Source: a virus
Direction: 5' to 3' (one strand)
IMG/VR virus record: IMGVR_UViG_3300050010_000071
Coordinates: 1 to 44,400 of that record
Length of the DNA: 44,400 bases
Below are positions 24,474 through 33,358 of this stretch, one piece after another; positions within the stretch are counted from its first letter, which is position 1; each line of letters starts with the position of its first letter. Both the position numbers and the translations under genes were made by a program. A model generated the notes under the pieces. The model worked only from the letters and a program-made list of their open reading frames with translations, had not been told where the DNA came from and did not search any database.

Positions 24474-25186
24474 TGGATGCTAATGGGTTCCAAGAGCTGA
24501 ATAGTTCTGCGTCTCACTTCCACGCGACACAGTTTCTTGTCAAAATGATGATGTCGCGTATATGCGTTGCGACGCTCGTGCAGGTTCAGGCCGTCACCAA
24601 CGATGGCGGGGTCGTACCCGTCGGATTTGTTGATATCCTGCCCATGGTCAATATGCTCGATGGAAATGACATTGCGACGCAGCATAGCGAGGTTCGTCAC
24701 TGCCCCTACTTTCGCCTTCAGGGCGGCGCCAACGCGGTCATTATTGACCCGGAAGTCGGCGACATCGGCATCGCGGTTTTCGCTGACCGGGATATTTCAA
24801 GCGCGGTCGCCAACCAGGCGCAGTCCAATCCAGGAAGCCGACGCAGGTTTGACATGGCAGATGCGCTCTATATCGGCGGGTTCTGCAACGACACGCCTGA
24901 ACAGTACATCCAGTTTGTGACGGCCGGGGATAGCAAGGGCATCACGATCACGTCCCCGACACGGATCACCCTGAACGCACCGCTGATTGCCCTCAACGGC
25001 ATGGTCACCCAGGCCGGCGGTGCCGATGGCAGCGCGGTGTCGCTGACCGGACCGGTGAGCGTGGTCCATGACGTTGTGGCTGGAGGGGTCAGTGCCATCG
25101 CTCACACGCACATCAACACGATGCCGGGGACTGGGACGTCGGGACCGCCGGAACCCACAGTCACCGTGAGCCCGTTTACCGCATAG
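24473..25186 (+). CDS. Baseplate central spike protein (gp138/gpV-like)
   Basis: 237 aa from ATG 24473. The N-terminal OB-fold region has CVATLVQVQAVTNDGGVVPV and FVDILPMVNMLDGNDIATQH, then DPEVGDIGIAVFADRDIS. The C-terminal part is a beta-rich spike shaft (ITITSPTRITLNAPLIALNG) with an AHTHINTMPGTGTSGPPEPT tip. The HTH tip motif is typical for iron-binding spike points. It pierces the outer membrane. Confidence 0.85.
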   Translation: MDANGFQELNSSASHFHATQFLVKMMMSRICVATLVQVQAVTNDGGVVPVGFVDILPMVNMLDGNDIATQHSEVRHCPYFRLQGGANAVIIDPEVGDIGIAVFADRDISSAVANQAQSNPGSRRRFDMADALYIGGFCNDTPEQYIQFVTAGDSKGITITSPTRITLNAPLIALNGMVTQAGGADGSAVSLTGPVSVVHDVVAGGVSAIAHTHINTMPGTGTSGPPEPTVTVSPFTA

Positions 25187-25196
25187 GGGATCAAAG

Positions 25197-25547
25197 ATGG
25201 ACACAGTGTATCTTGATCCGGCAGCATGGGATATGGTGCTAGACTCTTCAGGAAACTTTGCAAAAGCAAGCGATGTCTATTCATTGGCGCAAGACGCCGC
25301 ATCAGCTATTCGGTGCTTTAAGTCAGAGTGTTGGTACGACACCACAGTTGGCGTGCCGTACTGGACACAGACCTTGGGTAAGCAACAGCCGTTGGCACAG
25401 TTGAAGGCGCAGTGGGTCGCAGCCGCGCTCACGGTACCGGAAGTTACTGCCGCGCAGGTGTTTGTTTCTGACTTTAATGGTCGGAAGGTCTCTGGGCAAG
25501 TTCAGGTAACGAACTCGACCGGTAATATCGTCGCATTGGGGTTCTGA
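25197..25547 (+). CDS. Baseplate protein, gp25/gpW-like
   Basis: 116 aa. Contains YLDPAAWDMVLDSSGNFAKA, SLAQDAASAIRCFKSECWYD and QWVAAALTVPEVTAAQVFVS, the pattern of the gp25-like wedge proteins that come before the J-like gene. ATG with no strong ribosome-binding site (GGGGATCAAAG upstream). Confidence 0.82.
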   Translation: MDTVYLDPAAWDMVLDSSGNFAKASDVYSLAQDAASAIRCFKSECWYDTTVGVPYWTQTLGKQQPLAQLKAQWVAAALTVPEVTAAQVFVSDFNGRKVSGQVQVTNSTGNIVALGF

Positions 25548-25550
25548 TCC

Positions 25551-26765
25551 ATGGCCTTCACGACAGCAGTTCCGCCCCCCACGTTCGGACCCACAGGCTT
25601 TATTGCCCCGACCGAGGCGTCAATCTTAGCAGGCGTCCAGGCCGACCAGAACCTCGCTTTCGGCGGCAATCTCAATCTCGGCCTCAACACGCCCCAGGGG
25701 CAGCTTGCGCAATCGCTCACGGCCATCATAGGTGACTGCAACAATCAGTTCCTGGCGCTGACCCAGGGCGTCGATCCGTCCTACGCCAGCGGCAGGATGC
25801 AGGACGCCATCGGCCGCATTTATTTCATGACACGCAACCCGGCTCAGAGCACTGTGGTCACCGCCACCTGCGTCGGTCTGTTCGGGACTGTGATTCCGAT
25901 TGGGGCAAAAGCCCAGGACCAGGGCGGCAACATTTATCTCTGCACACAGACCGGCGCTATCCCTGCGTCTGGCACTGTCGATCTGACGTTTGCAGCGCAG
26001 AGCACCGGACCCCTCGCGTGTCCAGCCGGATACCTCAACGCAATCTATCAGGCAATCCCCGGATGGGACCGGGTCGGCAACGCCAGCGCAGGCGTGCTTG
26101 GCAACGTCGTGGAGAGCCGTTCCGATTTTGAATACCGGCGTGCCGCATCGGTTGCGCTCAACGCACAGGGGAGCCTCCCCAGCGTTCTGGGGGCGGTGTT
26201 CCAGGTCCCTGGCGTACTCGACGCCTACGTCACCGAGAATGTGACTCCGGTGTCGGCCAATGTTGGCGGCATAACTCTCGTACCGAATAGCATTTATGTG
26301 TGCGTCTACGGGGGCAACGCAACAGCCGTTGCTCAGGCGATATGGAACAAGAAGTCGCCGGGATGCAACTATACCGGAAACACCACGGTCTATATTCAAG
26401 ACTCGTCATCAGGGTATAGTGCCCCCTACCCAACCTATCCAGTGACGTTTCAAACTCCGACTGCCACGCCGGTTCTGTTCAATGTAGCAATGCAGAACAA
26501 CGCCAATGTCCCGGCCAATGCGATTGCGCTGATCCAAGCTGCGATCACGGCGGCGTTCACCGGCACGGACGGGGGTTCGCGCGCGCGCATCGGATCAACG
26601 CTGTTCGCCAGTCGGTTCTATGCTGGCATTGCCTCCCTAGGACCGTGGGCGTTCATCTATTCAGTCCAGATCGGGCTTACGTCGGCGGTCAATAACTCCA
26701 TAACTATGGGAATAGGACAAGTCCCAACTATATCGAGCGCCAACATCAGCGTGGTGTTCAGATAA
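25551..26765 (+). CDS. Baseplate wedge protein, J-like
   Basis: 404 aa. Contains PTEASILAGVQADQNLAFGG, LNTPQGQLAQSLTAIIGDCN, GIGRIYFMTRNPAQSTVVTA-type wedge sequence and RSDFEYRRAASVALNAQGSL, typical of baseplate J-like proteins. It makes the wedge arms that tie the hub to the tail fibres. The stop overlaps the next start by one base (TAATG). Confidence 0.88.
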   Translation: MAFTTAVPPPTFGPTGFIAPTEASILAGVQADQNLAFGGNLNLGLNTPQGQLAQSLTAIIGDCNNQFLALTQGVDPSYASGRMQDAIGRIYFMTRNPAQSTVVTATCVGLFGTVIPIGAKAQDQGGNIYLCTQTGAIPASGTVDLTFAAQSTGPLACPAGYLNAIYQAIPGWDRVGNASAGVLGNVVESRSDFEYRRAASVALNAQGSLPSVLGAVFQVPGVLDAYVTENVTPVSANVGGITLVPNSIYVCVYGGNATAVAQAIWNKKSPGCNYTGNTTVYIQDSSSGYSAPYPTYPVTFQTPTATPVLFNVAMQNNANVPANAIALIQAAITAAFTGTDGGSRARIGSTLFASRFYAGIASLGPWAFIYSVQIGLTSAVNNSITMGIGQVPTISSANISVVFR

Positions 26766-27655
26766 TGGAAAACTGGCAACAAACAATACTGAGCCAATAC
26801 GCCAATAGTCCGCGCATACTGGCTCTGATCCAGGAGTTCAATGCTTGTATTGATCCCGCGACGAACATCACGGCGTTTTACAACAGCGTATGGAACGTCC
26901 AGACCGCGACCGGCTACGGACTGGACGTATGGGGCCGGATTGTTGGCATCACCCGCAAGCTTACGATCTCCGGCGGCAGCAAGTTCCTAGGGTACGAGGA
27001 AGCCACGTCGGTATCTGCCGATCCGTTTGGGCAGTCTCCGCTCTATTCCGGCACGCCGGCAACTCAGAACTACACCATTGGAGACGCGCAGTACCAGTCG
27101 CTCATCCTGCTAAAAGCATTGATGAATATATCCAAGACTTCTATCCCAACATACAATACATTGCTCCGATCATTGTTTGCTGGGCGGGGGGGCAATGTCT
27201 ACATTTCGGATCGAAACTCAGTCAACCAACTCGCGCTCGCGACATTCGGCTTTGCGGAAGCGGTTGGCGCCGGAGTAACGAGCACGATTGCCGGGTTTAA
27301 TCAGGCTCCCCTATACGGCACATGGGACCAGCCGGTGGTTTATCAGGATACCGGCGGAATGAATGTCCGCATCACCGCCGAGTTTTTGCTCCAGCCACTC
27401 GATATCGCGATCTTGTCGCAGTCTGGTTTGATCCCGATGCCAACAGGCGTCGAAGTAGAGATCATGGATGTGGACCTCTTGGGCGGGGTGTTTGGATTTA
27501 ATGAAGCCGGGATCTCTTGCGCAGTACCGTTCAACCAAGGAGCCCTGTTCCCCGGGTTCAGCATCGTTGACGCTGCCGACCGTGGTTCTGGCGTCATGGA
27601 TCAGTTCAACCTAGAGATACTTGACCAGAACGGGTTCGCACTTACAACCAATTGA
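26765..27655 (+). CDS. Baseplate wedge protein (DUF2612)
   Basis: The 296-aa protein opens ENWQQTILSQYANSPRILAL and has TATGYGLDVWGRIVGITRKL and AQYQSLILLKALMNISKTS, matching the DUF2612 family. This family follows the J-like protein and plays the part of P2 gpI at the point where fibres attach. The last base pairs overlap the start of the fibre genes. Confidence 0.85.
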   Translation: MENWQQTILSQYANSPRILALIQEFNACIDPATNITAFYNSVWNVQTATGYGLDVWGRIVGITRKLTISGGSKFLGYEEATSVSADPFGQSPLYSGTPATQNYTIGDAQYQSLILLKALMNISKTSIPTYNTLLRSLFAGRGGNVYISDRNSVNQLALATFGFAEAVGAGVTSTIAGFNQAPLYGTWDQPVVYQDTGGMNVRITAEFLLQPLDIAILSQSGLIPMPTGVEVEIMDVDLLGGVFGFNEAGISCAVPFNQGALFPGFSIVDAADRGSGVMDQFNLEILDQNGFALTTN

Positions 27656-27663
27656 GGTCCATG

Positions 27664-28398
27664 ATGGCTACCCCTGCCGGATATAAGGCGCTCTACCAAT
27701 ACCCAGCCGGTAGCGCGATGCAGCCGCTGGATACTGTTCTTGGATATCAGGCTGCGAGCGGTTACGTTGTCCAGTTCACCGGAACTCAGCTTGCCGCAAT
27801 TGCCGCATCTCTTCTTCCGCTCGCCAACAACAAGATATTCGTCGGGAGTGCGGGCGGAGTTGCCACGGCAGTTTCTGTGTCGGGGGATGCGACGGTCACC
27901 AACGCAGGCGCAGTGACCGTTGGGTCGGTCGGCGGTAAGGCGGTCACGCTGGCCGGCGCACTTACCCTGGCGGGGGCCTATAGTTTCACCGGGACGCTGA
28001 CGGCCACGACTGCGGTGACGTTCCCAACGTCCGGAACGCTGGTCAATAAGACCGACCTCCAATCGCAGGTACCGAGCTATTCGGCGGATACTGGCACGGC
28101 GAATGCCTATGTCGTGACGCTTTCCCCGGTCCCGGCATCGCTGACTGCGCTTATCGGTGCCCCCGTCAGGTTCAAGGCCGCGAACGCCTGTACGGGAGCC
28201 AGCACCCTCAATGTCAACGGCCTGGGCGCGGCGGCAATCAAGCACCAGGATGGAGCAAGCGCGCTTACCACAGGCGATATCGTCGCAGGCCAAGTCGTGG
28301 AGGCGTTCTACGACGGCACATACTTTCAAATCAGGCAGGCTTCGTCGGGGGGTGGCGTTTCTACTGCTGCTCTCCACGCCATACCATTCAGCTTCTAA
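27664..28398 (+). CDS. Tail fibre/structural protein, 244 aa
   Basis: Two adjacent ATGs (27661, 27664). The second has better spacing from GAGG. The N-terminus (YKALYQYPAGSAMQPLDTVL) should dock on the baseplate. The centre is Gly/Ala/Thr/Val-rich with SVSGDATVTNAGAVTVGSVG, a repeat type of trimeric fibres. The C-terminal part has VRFKAANACTGASTLNVNGL and DIVAGQVVEAFYDGTYFQIR, a motif common near the end of phage fibre proteins. Confidence 0.75.
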   Translation: MATPAGYKALYQYPAGSAMQPLDTVLGYQAASGYVVQFTGTQLAAIAASLLPLANNKIFVGSAGGVATAVSVSGDATVTNAGAVTVGSVGGKAVTLAGALTLAGAYSFTGTLTATTAVTFPTSGTLVNKTDLQSQVPSYSADTGTANAYVVTLSPVPASLTALIGAPVRFKAANACTGASTLNVNGLGAAAIKHQDGASALTTGDIVAGQVVEAFYDGTYFQIRQASSGGGVSTAALHAIPFSF

Positions 28399-28416
28399 TC
28401 CTGAGGGATCAACGCT

Positions 28417-29838
28417 ATGCTCGCAGCCTCCGCGCCTACCTCGTTTGTTGAACCGTTCGGCGTCAACGCCGCGGCGGGGTACATCCGAACGATCCCAACC
28501 GCCTCCCAGATCGGCGTGACTCCCGGCGCGGCGTCGCTCAATGACGGGTTCCCCCCGCTGACGTTCCTCCCGATTTCGGCGGGCGGAGTGCCTCCGTTCG
28601 GGCAAGATTTCAACGGAATTTTGTACCAGACCACTGCGGGACTCCAGTGGGTGCAGGTTGGCGGACGACCCGTCTACAACGCCGCCTACGCCTCTACGAT
28701 CGGTGGGTATCCTGCCGGCGCCGTTCTACAGTCCCTGGACGGGACGGGGTTCTGGCGATCCACGGCAGACAGCAATACGTCAAACCCAGACACAGGAGGC
28801 TCAAATTGGATACCTAGCGGAACAGCGTATGGTCTGATTTCTCTTTCGTTGAGCAACGCCAATGTAACCTTGACTGCGGTTCAGTATAATCGCGGTTTCT
28901 TCGTACTCTCTGGCAGCTTGACTGCAAATGTCCAGATTATATTCCCCACAATTGTTGGATCTTGGCAGCTGTTCAACAACACTACCGGCAGCTACACCGT
29001 CACTTGCAAGACTTCTGCGGGTACGGGCGTTGTGATTGGACAGTCCTCGACATCGGCCGTCTGGGGGGACGGCACTAACATCTACGCAGGCCCGCAAGCA
29101 ATCCCGGCTACGGTCGCTCAGCCGCCGGTCAGTGCCCCGAGTGCAATCCGCAACCTGCTCATCGGGTACGCGGGAGCGTCTGTAGTCACCACTTCGTTTG
29201 ATAGCGGTATTGCCGCGACTGCCGTCGGCGGAACGGCCTACACCCTGTCAAACTTCGATCAGTCCGTCAACTTTGCGACGACCGGCACAGCAGCCCTGGA
29301 CTACGGCACGCCGATCTCTGGGACGTTCTACGATATCTACGCCATCTACAACCCAACAAGCTCAAGCGTCAGTGCCATCGCGACCTTGGCGAGCAACGGT
29401 AATGGCTCGGCTGTTTACGCGGGCAGCCACGCCCCGAGCGGATACACTGTTTCGCTCTATCTTGGAACAGTCAAGTACGCCACAGCATCAAATCAGGTAG
29501 GCGGGTGGTCAGTGTTCTCGGCTGCGACCGCAGTGACGATCTCAGGCGCTGCAAGTTTGACGGCTACGAGCATCTCAAGCATCGTTCCCGTCAATGCGAA
29601 AGCCATTTCCGGCACTATCGGCGTCGTAGGTAGCTCGAACGGTACGGCCAACATCACAGTAGCGGCGACGACAGCAAGCTTCGGTGGCCAGAACGTGGGG
29701 GCGAATATTTCTGGTAGCGTCACAGGAGGGCCGAACGGGGACTTTTTCTTGCCCCTCGCCGCTGCGCAGACGCTGTATTACTCGGCATCAGCAAACGTCA
29801 CGTCTGGTGCTATCTCGATCACATCATACTCCGTCTAA
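28417..29838 (+). CDS. Tail fibre protein, 473 aa
   Basis: N-terminus SAPTSFVEPFGVNAAAGYIR and IPTASQIGVTPGAASLNDGF, then PPFGQDFNGILYQTTAGLQW, an attachment region seen in fibre proteins of several phages. The remainder is Ser/Thr/Ala/Gly-rich beta structure. Role in host binding inferred from position and composition. Confidence 0.75.
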   Translation: MLAASAPTSFVEPFGVNAAAGYIRTIPTASQIGVTPGAASLNDGFPPLTFLPISAGGVPPFGQDFNGILYQTTAGLQWVQVGGRPVYNAAYASTIGGYPAGAVLQSLDGTGFWRSTADSNTSNPDTGGSNWIPSGTAYGLISLSLSNANVTLTAVQYNRGFFVLSGSLTANVQIIFPTIVGSWQLFNNTTGSYTVTCKTSAGTGVVIGQSSTSAVWGDGTNIYAGPQAIPATVAQPPVSAPSAIRNLLIGYAGASVVTTSFDSGIAATAVGGTAYTLSNFDQSVNFATTGTAALDYGTPISGTFYDIYAIYNPTSSSVSAIATLASNGNGSAVYAGSHAPSGYTVSLYLGTVKYATASNQVGGWSVFSAATAVTISGAASLTATSISSIVPVNAKAISGTIGVVGSSNGTANITVAATTASFGGQNVGANISGSVTGGPNGDFFLPLAAAQTLYYSASANVTSGAISITSYSV

Positions 29839-29852
29839 AGAGGCGAGAAATC

Positions 29853-30362
29853 ATGGCTACGATCTTTTGTTCTTATGGCGTTGACGGAACGATCAACGCC
29901 GTATTTCCCCAATCTCAGGCACTCAATCCGCCGACTGGCTACGTCGAGATGCCCGACACTGACCCGCGATGGACCGGACACTTGGCTGCGCAAAGCAAGA
30001 CAGCGCTTTTGAACTATGCCAGCGCCAAACAAGCCGCCGTCTTGTCGGGGATCTACAGCCATACCCTGTCTGGCAGCGCCGTGACCCTCACCACCGAGTG
30101 TGACCCGGTGTCTATCAGCGGGATCAATAGTCTGATGGCGTGGGCAAGCAACGGAACGATGACGGCCGCAACTCCTACGCAGATCTACGTTGATTGCGAC
30201 TACAGTCAGCACACGATCACGCCAACGCAGATGGTTGAGTTCGGTGGTGCCGTTGGCGCTTGGGTCACTGCGCTTTGGCAGGACTTGGCCGCGGTAATCG
30301 CCGGCATCAATGCCGGGACGATCACGACCTCAGCACAGATCGATGCCGCGAAGTGGAACTGA
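29853..30362 (+). CDS. Tail fibre-associated protein, DUF4376-like
   Basis: 169 aa. The second half has LLNYASAKQAAVLSGIYSHT, VTLTTECDPVSISGINSLMA and VIAGINAGTITTSAQIDAAK, a layout like DUF4376 domains in fibre or fibre-assembly proteins. Start preceded by AGAGGCGAG. Confidence 0.65.
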   Translation: MATIFCSYGVDGTINAVFPQSQALNPPTGYVEMPDTDPRWTGHLAAQSKTALLNYASAKQAAVLSGIYSHTLSGSAVTLTTECDPVSISGINSLMAWASNGTMTAATPTQIYVDCDYSQHTITPTQMVEFGGAVGAWVTALWQDLAAVIAGINAGTITTSAQIDAAKWN

Positions 30363-30386
30363 TATTTTTCTTGATCGGAGTCTACC

Positions 30387-30821
30387 ATGTCAACCTCACC
30401 GACAAGTTCATTCCCCATACTGGCGGCGAACGACACCTGCGTCTGCACCGCGGCGAACACGACGTATACCGGGACGTCACTCCCTAACGGCGTCCTTCTT
30501 TCGACAGCGGGGACGGGGGCGGGCGGATTTTCCGAGTATGCCCACATTGCCGCGATCCCTGTGGCAACAAGCGTTCTGACTAATCTCCAGCTCTACATCT
30601 TCGACGGAACTAATTACGCGCTCATCGGCATGGCCGTGATGACTGCGCAGACGCTCAGCACCACTACTGCGGTTTGGCCGGTTCCATTGACCCATATCGA
30701 CGGCACAGCGGTCACGGAATCGAACCCGCTCCGACTGAAGTCCGGGCAGTCCCTCTATGCGGCTATTGGTGTCGCGAACGCTGGTGGTATCCGATTCAAT
30801 GCCCAACGCAAGGATTATTAA
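30387..30821 (+). CDS. Predicted fibre-region structural protein, 144 aa
   Basis: The protein is rich in Thr, Ala and Val with beta-like segments (TAANTTYTGTSLPNGVLLST and IPVATSVLTNLQLYIFDGTN). I do not recognise the family. It lies 3 bp before the glycine-rich adhesin gene, so the two are probably made together. Confidence 0.6.
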   Translation: MSTSPTSSFPILAANDTCVCTAANTTYTGTSLPNGVLLSTAGTGAGGFSEYAHIAAIPVATSVLTNLQLYIFDGTNYALIGMAVMTAQTLSTTTAVWPVPLTHIDGTAVTESNPLRLKSGQSLYAAIGVANAGGIRFNAQRKDY

Positions 30822-30824
30822 GTC

Positions 30825-32543
30825 ATGAGCATGGGCCAGCCGCTCGGAGGGGGTCTCGGGAACCTACTCTATACCTCAGCCATGACCCCACCGTTACTGC
30901 AAATCCCGATCGAGATCACCGTTACCTCGACGCTGACGACGACTTTTGCCCAGGCTGGAGTGCTCAGTTATGAGCTGATTGGGGGCGGTGGGGGGGCGGG
31001 CAGCACGGTCAATACCGGTGGCGGTGGCGGGTCTACGGCTGTCGTAATTAACGGGGCACCCATCATCGCGAACGGCGGGAATGGCGGCGGTTTGAGTTCT
31101 CCCGGGACTGCCGGGGTCACCGTTGTCGGCTCTGTTTACGTTCCGGCCGGGGCGACCATCGCCGTATATGTCGGTGGTGGGGGCGGGGGATATGGAGGCG
31201 GGGGCGGATCTGGTTGGTATGGCGGTGGTGGTGGTGGTGGTGGCGGCATGTCAACCCCTGGTGGAGGCGGATCGTCCGTCGGCGGAGCGGCGGCCACGGG
31301 GGCTAGCGCGACCCCGGGGAGTCAATACACAGGGGGCAATGATGGTAGCGGGATAGCCTCTTCGGGGGGGCAAGGGGCGACCGGTGGGACCGGATCTGGA
31401 GTACAAGGTGGCGGAGGTGGTTACGGTAACCCGGGTGGGGGCTATGTAAGCTCGGTGGGCGCCACAGGAGGCTCCACATTATACCACGGTGCAGGCGGTA
31501 TTTATGTCGCAACTAATGCAGTCGTAGGTGGTGGTCAAGGAGGTATAGCGATCCTGACTTTCGTCGCGCAATCATCAGTCCCAATTCCAGCGCCGACGCA
31601 AGTCACGGAAATCACCGTTACGTCGTCATACTCTGGCGTGATGCCGGTCAGCGGGTATCTGGGATATACGCTGATCGGTGGTGGTGGTGGCGCGGGCAAC
31701 TCGGGCGGTAGTGGCGGGGGCGGTGGCGGGTCTACGGCTGTCGTAATTAACGGGGTACCCATCATCGCGAACGGCGGGAATGGTGGTGGTCCGGGTTCTC
31801 CCGGGACTGCCGGGGTCACCGTTGTCGGCTCTGTTTACGTTCCGGCCGGGGCGACCATCGCTGTTTATGTGGGAGGAGGAGGCGGCGGCGGTGGGGGCGG
31901 TGGGGGCGGGTCTGGTTGGTATGGCGGTGGTGGTGCTGGCTATGGTGGTGGCGCGGCAACCCCTGGTGGAGGCGGATCGTCCGTCGGCGGAGCGGCGGGC
32001 ACGGGGGGTAGCGCGACTCCGGGGAGCCAATACACAGGGGGCAATAATTATTACGGGACAGCCTCTTCGGGGGGGCAAGGGGCGACCGGTGGGACCGGAG
32101 CTAGCGGCGCAAGCGGCGGAGGTGGTTACGGTAACCCGGGTGGGGGCTATACCGCGTCGGTGGGCGCCACAGGAGGCTCCACATTATACCCCGGTGCAGG
32201 CGGTATTTATGTCGCAACTAATGCAGTCGTAGGTGGTGGTCAAGGAGGTATAGCGATCCTCTCCTATACTTCCGCAGCAACCCAACTTCTACCCTCGCCG
32301 CAGCTTCGTTACACATCCGCGTCGATCTCTTCGACCGCGATCCCGCAGTCAACCACCATCGCCTACTCTCTGACAGGCTCAGGCGGATCGACGCTGTTTA
32401 GCGTCAACGGAACTACGATCGCAACCGCGACCGCTGGTAACACCGTGACCGGGACAACCTATGTCCAGGGGGGCTCGACTTTCGCGGCAACTGTCGTCGG
32501 GTCGGCATCGTTCGCCTACAACGCCCCATACCCCTATTTCTAG
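30825..32543 (+). CDS. Glycine-rich tail adhesin with tandem modules
   Basis: A 572-aa protein. After a short N-terminal segment there are two long glycine-rich modules (codons from about 30900-31560 and 31610-32260). Each begins with EITVTSxxx...LxYxLIGGGGGAG and ends AIYVATNAVVGGGQGGIAIL-like sequence (G-I-Y-V-A-T). A smaller third beta domain closes it (SISSTAIPQSTTIAYSLTG). Polyglycine motifs such as GWYGGGGGGGGG recall the polyglycine sandwich tip of T-even gp38-type adhesins, which bind receptors. The two big modules are nearly identical over long stretches, so a recent duplication is likely. Confidence 0.72.
   Translation: MSMGQPLGGGLGNLLYTSAMTPPLLQIPIEITVTSTLTTTFAQAGVLSYELIGGGGGAGSTVNTGGGGGSTAVVINGAPIIANGGNGGGLSSPGTAGVTVVGSVYVPAGATIAVYVGGGGGGYGGGGGSGWYGGGGGGGGGMSTPGGGGSSVGGAAATGASATPGSQYTGGNDGSGIASSGGQGATGGTGSGVQGGGGGYGNPGGGYVSSVGATGGSTLYHGAGGIYVATNAVVGGGQGGIAILTFVAQSSVPIPAPTQVTEITVTSSYSGVMPVSGYLGYTLIGGGGGAGNSGGSGGGGGGSTAVVINGVPIIANGGNGGGPGSPGTAGVTVVGSVYVPAGATIAVYVGGGGGGGGGGGGGSGWYGGGGAGYGGGAATPGGGGSSVGGAAGTGGSATPGSQYTGGNNYYGTASSGGQGATGGTGASGASGGGGYGNPGGGYTASVGATGGSTLYPGAGGIYVATNAVVGGGQGGIAILSYTSAATQLLPSPQLRYTSASISSTAIPQSTTIAYSLTGSGGSTLFSVNGTTIATATAGNTVTGTTYVQGGSTFAATVVGSASFAYNAPYPYF
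31020..32260 (+). repeat. Tandem direct repeat inside the adhesin gene, period about 700 bp
   Basis: Long matching stretches recur about 700 bp apart: 31029-31080 with 31729-31780, 31102-31155 with 31802-31855, and about 31438-31555 with 32141-32258. The middle parts differ, mainly in the number of Gly codons. Confidence 0.85.
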
Positions 32544-32554
32544 GAGCACGCAGA

Positions 32555-32878
32555 ATGTCAATCCCGATGCCTGCGGGCTATGGACTTGGGGCTAACTTCC
32601 TCGGCGGGTTTGTTTGTCCGCCGAACCCTGTGCCGTTCACAAAATACCTAACGTCTTCGCTTTCATCGACCGTCATCAATCAGTCGATCTATCTGGCGTA
32701 TGTGCTAGTAGGGACGGGGGGCTCAACGGTGCTGACCGTGGGCGGGGCGACGGTTGCAACCGCGACCACAGGGACCAGCGTTTCGGGGTCGATCTTTGTC
32801 CCCGCTGGCGCTACCCTCGCTGCAACGGTGGTCGGGGCCGCGTTCTTTGCGTATTCGGCCTCAGGCGTTCAATTCTAA
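32555..32878 (+). CDS. Stand-alone paralog of the adhesin C-terminal domain, 107 aa
   Basis: Residues 30-107 align with the end of the 572-aa adhesin: SSTVINQSIYLAYVLVGTGG against SSTAIPQSTTIAYSLTGSGG, and ATATTGTSVSG against ATATAGNTVTG, then AATVVGAAFFAY against AATVVGSASFAY. The N-terminus (MPAGYGLGANFLGG) also resembles the adhesin N-terminus (GQPLGGGLGNLL). It looks like a mini-version with the glycine modules removed. It may be an accessory tip or a spare module. Confidence 0.7.
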   Translation: MSIPMPAGYGLGANFLGGFVCPPNPVPFTKYLTSSLSSTVINQSIYLAYVLVGTGGSTVLTVGGATVATATTGTSVSGSIFVPAGATLAATVVGAAFFAYSASGVQF

Positions 32879-32996
32879 CCAAGGGAAGGGGGTGAAGCCC
32901 TAACGGGTGGTTTCTTCTGGCTTGGGATCTGGCTCAGCCACGTCCTCCCCCTCTAACCGATTGGACCTCCCATGGCTTCCGTCTACGGTGACCAGC

Positions 32997-33293
32997 ATGT
33001 CCTCATCTGATCCCCTCGCTGCTCCACCGGGCACCGGGTGCATCCTGACTTATCTTGTCAATGTCGCGTTCCAGCTCGATTGCTTGATCGCGTGCATTTT
33101 CACCGGCGCCAGGACCAAGACCATCTCGTGCTGGTGCGGGGAAGCCGAAGCCGGGACGCTAGGCCGCGTCTGGTACTGGATGCTATCGCCGATCTGGTAT
33201 CCAGTCAACTTCGCTGCACGGGAGTTGCTTGGCGCGAGGAACCACTGCGAGGAAAGCGTCGGACCATTCCCCGTCGAAGAAGACGCCCCTTGA
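32997..33293 (+). CDS. Small conserved phage protein before lysis genes, 98 aa
   Basis: I chose the ATG at 32997; the frame is open back to a GTG at 32907. The product contains LTYLVNVAFQLDCLIACIFT, TKTISCWCGEAEAGTLGRVW and RNHCEESVG. It matches a widespread family of about 90-100 aa next to phage lysis genes (pattern ...iDqL.Nall.G...eTiSsr.g.a...G). The family function is unknown to me. Confidence 0.65.
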   Translation: MSSSDPLAAPPGTGCILTYLVNVAFQLDCLIACIFTGARTKTISCWCGEAEAGTLGRVWYWMLSPIWYPVNFAARELLGARNHCEESVGPFPVEEDAP

Positions 33294-33358
33294 CCGCAAA
33301 TGACACCGGTTCGCCGTGCTTCGGGCACAGAAAACCGCCAAACCGACAGGATGTTCTC

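Noticed and set aside
27601-28605. 334-aa minus-strand ORF opposite the fibre genes
   Set aside because: Arg/Gly-rich shadow crossing two plus-strand genes; no motif.
33038-33358. Upstream extension of the endolysin frame
   Set aside because: The extension overlaps the 98-aa gene in another frame and reads as Arg/His-rich out-of-frame sequence; the lysozyme domain starts at 33359.
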